NCBI GenBank assembly: GCA_019418235.1
Contig: DYCH01000045.1
Span: forward strand, 1-47,737
DNA: 47,737 nt
From: Sutterella sp.
GTDB taxonomy: Bacteria > Pseudomonadota > Gammaproteobacteria > Burkholderiales > Burkholderiaceae_F
Reading direction: 5' to 3'
Each line of letters begins with the position of its first letter. The first letter of the stretch is position 1. The position numbers were made by a program, and so were the translations under genes. A model generated the notes under the pieces. That model was not told the DNA's origin. It ran no database searches and was given only the letters and a program-made list of their open reading frames with translations. Below, piece after piece: positions 46,635 through 47,737 of the stretch.

Positions 46635-47737
46635 TTAGTTATCAAAATGGGACACAGCAGCCCAAAGAATATCCGTACCTTGCATAAAGTCCTTAATCTT
46701 CATGGCTTCATGAGGATTATGAGAACCCAATTGGTTAGCCACGAAAATCATGGCAACAGGAATACCGTTGTTACCCAAAACGGCAGAGTCGTGGCCGGCA
46801 CCGGAAGCCAACTTCAGGCAGGGAATACCTTCGATTTGGGCGCTTTGTTCAAGCGTGGCACTCAATTGTGCGTCAACACCAGAGGGCTTCGTGATCAATT
46901 GAGCATCAAACTCAACCTTCACACCACGTTCTTCGGCGACTTCTTGAGCAGTCTTTACCAAAAGTTCATGGAAGCGTTGAGCCGTCTCGGCGCTCAAACT
47001 GCGAATGTCCACGGAGAACGTCACTTCACCCGGAATCACGGAAATAGCGGCGCTAGAAGCCATCTTCAAAACACCCACCGTAAAGACCAAGTCTTCACCC
47101 ATCACCAACCACTTATCCCAAGCGCGATCCATGCGTTGCATGAGATCCGTAAAGGCCATCAATGCATCATGACGATAGGGTTTATCCGTTGCACCAGAGT
47201 GAGCAGCTTCACCCAAAATGCGAACAGCCTTATGACGGATGTTGCCACGAATACCCGTCACAACACCGGCACGAGCTTCGGCTTGAGCATCCAACGTCGG
47301 GCCTTGTTCAATGTGCAATTCCACAAAAGCGGCAATCTTCTTAACGTCAACCAAGGGTTTACCACCCGTGACGTCAGCCAAATCAACACCTACGGCCTTC
47401 ATGGATTCACCCAACGTGCAAGAGCCGTCACGGTGCTTGAGGTTTAAGTCTTTTTCGGTTAATTGACCGAACATACCCAAAGAGCCCATGTAGGCCTTAC
47501 CGAAGAACGAGCTTTCTTCACCGCGCATCATCAAAACGGTATAGTCACGCGTCGGTTGGTATTGCGTTTGACGCATCCACCAAGCCACGGTCAAAGCGGC
47601 CGTCACACCGGCCAAACCGTCATAGTTACCGCCTTGCGGAACGCTATCGACGTGAGAGCCAGAAACAAAAGCCGGCAAAGAACGATCCTTACCCGGCAAC
47701 GTCATCCAAACGTTGGCGGCACGGTCGGGCGTAATCT
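46635..47737 (-). CDS. M20-family Zn-dependent hydrolase (allantoate amidohydrolase / N-carbamoyl-L-amino-acid hydrolase type), 5' end missing
   Basis: The gene runs off the window end, so the N-terminus is missing; at least 366 residues are present. Metal-binding motifs are GSHVDSVPQGGNYDGLAGV, RGEESSFFG, VELHIEQGP and the C-terminal GAGHDSAVL. The dimerisation lid domain covers about the middle third. Such enzymes hydrolyse carbamoyl or ureido groups (allantoate, ureidoglycine, N-carbamoyl amino acids). The exact substrate cannot be read from the sequence. Strong codon bias suggests high expression. It ends in its own terminator, 57 bases before the response regulator gene. Confidence 0.88.
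   Translation of the reverse strand, partial: ITPDRAANVWMTLPGKDRSLPAFVSGSHVDSVPQGGNYDGLAGVTAALTVAWWMRQTQYQPTRDYTVLMMRGEESSFFGKAYMGSLGMFGQLTEKDLNLKHRDGSCTLGESMKAVGVDLADVTGGKPLVDVKKIAAFVELHIEQGPTLDAQAEARAGVVTGIRGNIRHKAVRILGEAAHSGATDKPYRHDALMAFTDLMQRMDRAWDKWLVMGEDLVFTVGVLKMASSAAISVIPGEVTFSVDIRSLSAETAQRFHELLVKTAQEVAEERGVKVEFDAQLITKPSGVDAQLSATLEQSAQIEGIPCLKLASGAGHDSAVLGNNGIPVAMIFVANQLGSHNPHEAMKIKDFMQGTDILWAAVSHFDN

Noticed and set aside
46647..47447. A 266-residue open frame on the plus strand opposite the M20 hydrolase
   Set aside because: It is antisense to a gene with intact metal motifs; its protein is His/Asn-rich noise with no ribosome site or family.
1..47737. Insertion sequences, prophage genes, integrases or CRISPR arrays
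   Set aside because: I saw no transposase, integrase, phage structural gene or regularly spaced repeat array anywhere in the window, and no gene is visibly disrupted.

Overview
The window is a compact, gene-dense bacterial chromosome segment of moderate GC, with about 50 protein genes, four tRNAs and a probable 6S RNA. Gene content points to a betaproteobacterium of the Burkholderiales living with little oxygen, most likely a Sutterellaceae-type (Sutterella/Parasutterella-like) gut organism. The supporting features are a Wolinella-type fumarate reductase membrane subunit, a CbbA-type class II aldolase, a 6S RNA next to an EVE-domain gene, rubrerythrin, and hup/hyp hydrogenase genes in the rhizobial/Ralstonia order. 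The genus is inference; the gene identities rest on motifs visible in the translations.

Layout. 1-450: two tandem tRNA-Lys genes behind a strong promoter. 0.45-10.2 kb (+): housekeeping genes for t6A synthesis (tsaE, sua5), cell wall (amiC, murI), lipid recycling (dgkA), glycolysis/gluconeogenesis (fba), purine synthesis (purC, purE, purK), an rRNA pseudouridine synthase and a DMT transporter. 10.2-13.2 kb (-): a three-gene operon (DUF72 protein, KynB-like cyclase, thioesterase) and a Spy-like periplasmic protein with a terminator-like hairpin in its leader. 13.5-19 kb (+): purB, pepN, fbp and a 58-residue membrane protein. 19.1-21.1 kb (+): an [FeFe] hydrogenase fused to a rubredoxin-rubrerythrin-rubredoxin module. 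21.3-29.6 kb: tRNA-Gly, trmB, uppP, 6S RNA, EVE protein, TauE-like permease, tRNA-Thr, metNI, a LapA-like membrane protein (-), upp, an orphan frdC and a lipoprotein.

29.6-44.6 kb is a complete, divergently transcribed [NiFe] hydrogenase locus. On the minus strand lie hyaA-hyaB-hyaC-hyaD-hupF-hyaE-hupH-hupI followed by a carbamate kinase gene. On the plus strand lie hybE/hupJ-hupK-hypA-hypB-hypF-hypC-hypD-hypE. The small subunit carries the six cysteines of the oxygen-tolerant proximal cluster. HypF uses carbamoyl phosphate to make the cyanide ligands, and the carbamate kinase could supply it. A quinone-linked uptake hydrogenase plus a Wolinella-type fumarate reductase anchor suggests H2-to-fumarate respiration. 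The separate [FeFe] hydrogenase-rubrerythrin fusion suggests H2-driven peroxide detoxification. 44.7-47.7 kb: a DUF4143 ATPase, a NarL-type regulator with an altered acidic pocket, and an M20-family amidohydrolase cut off by the window end.
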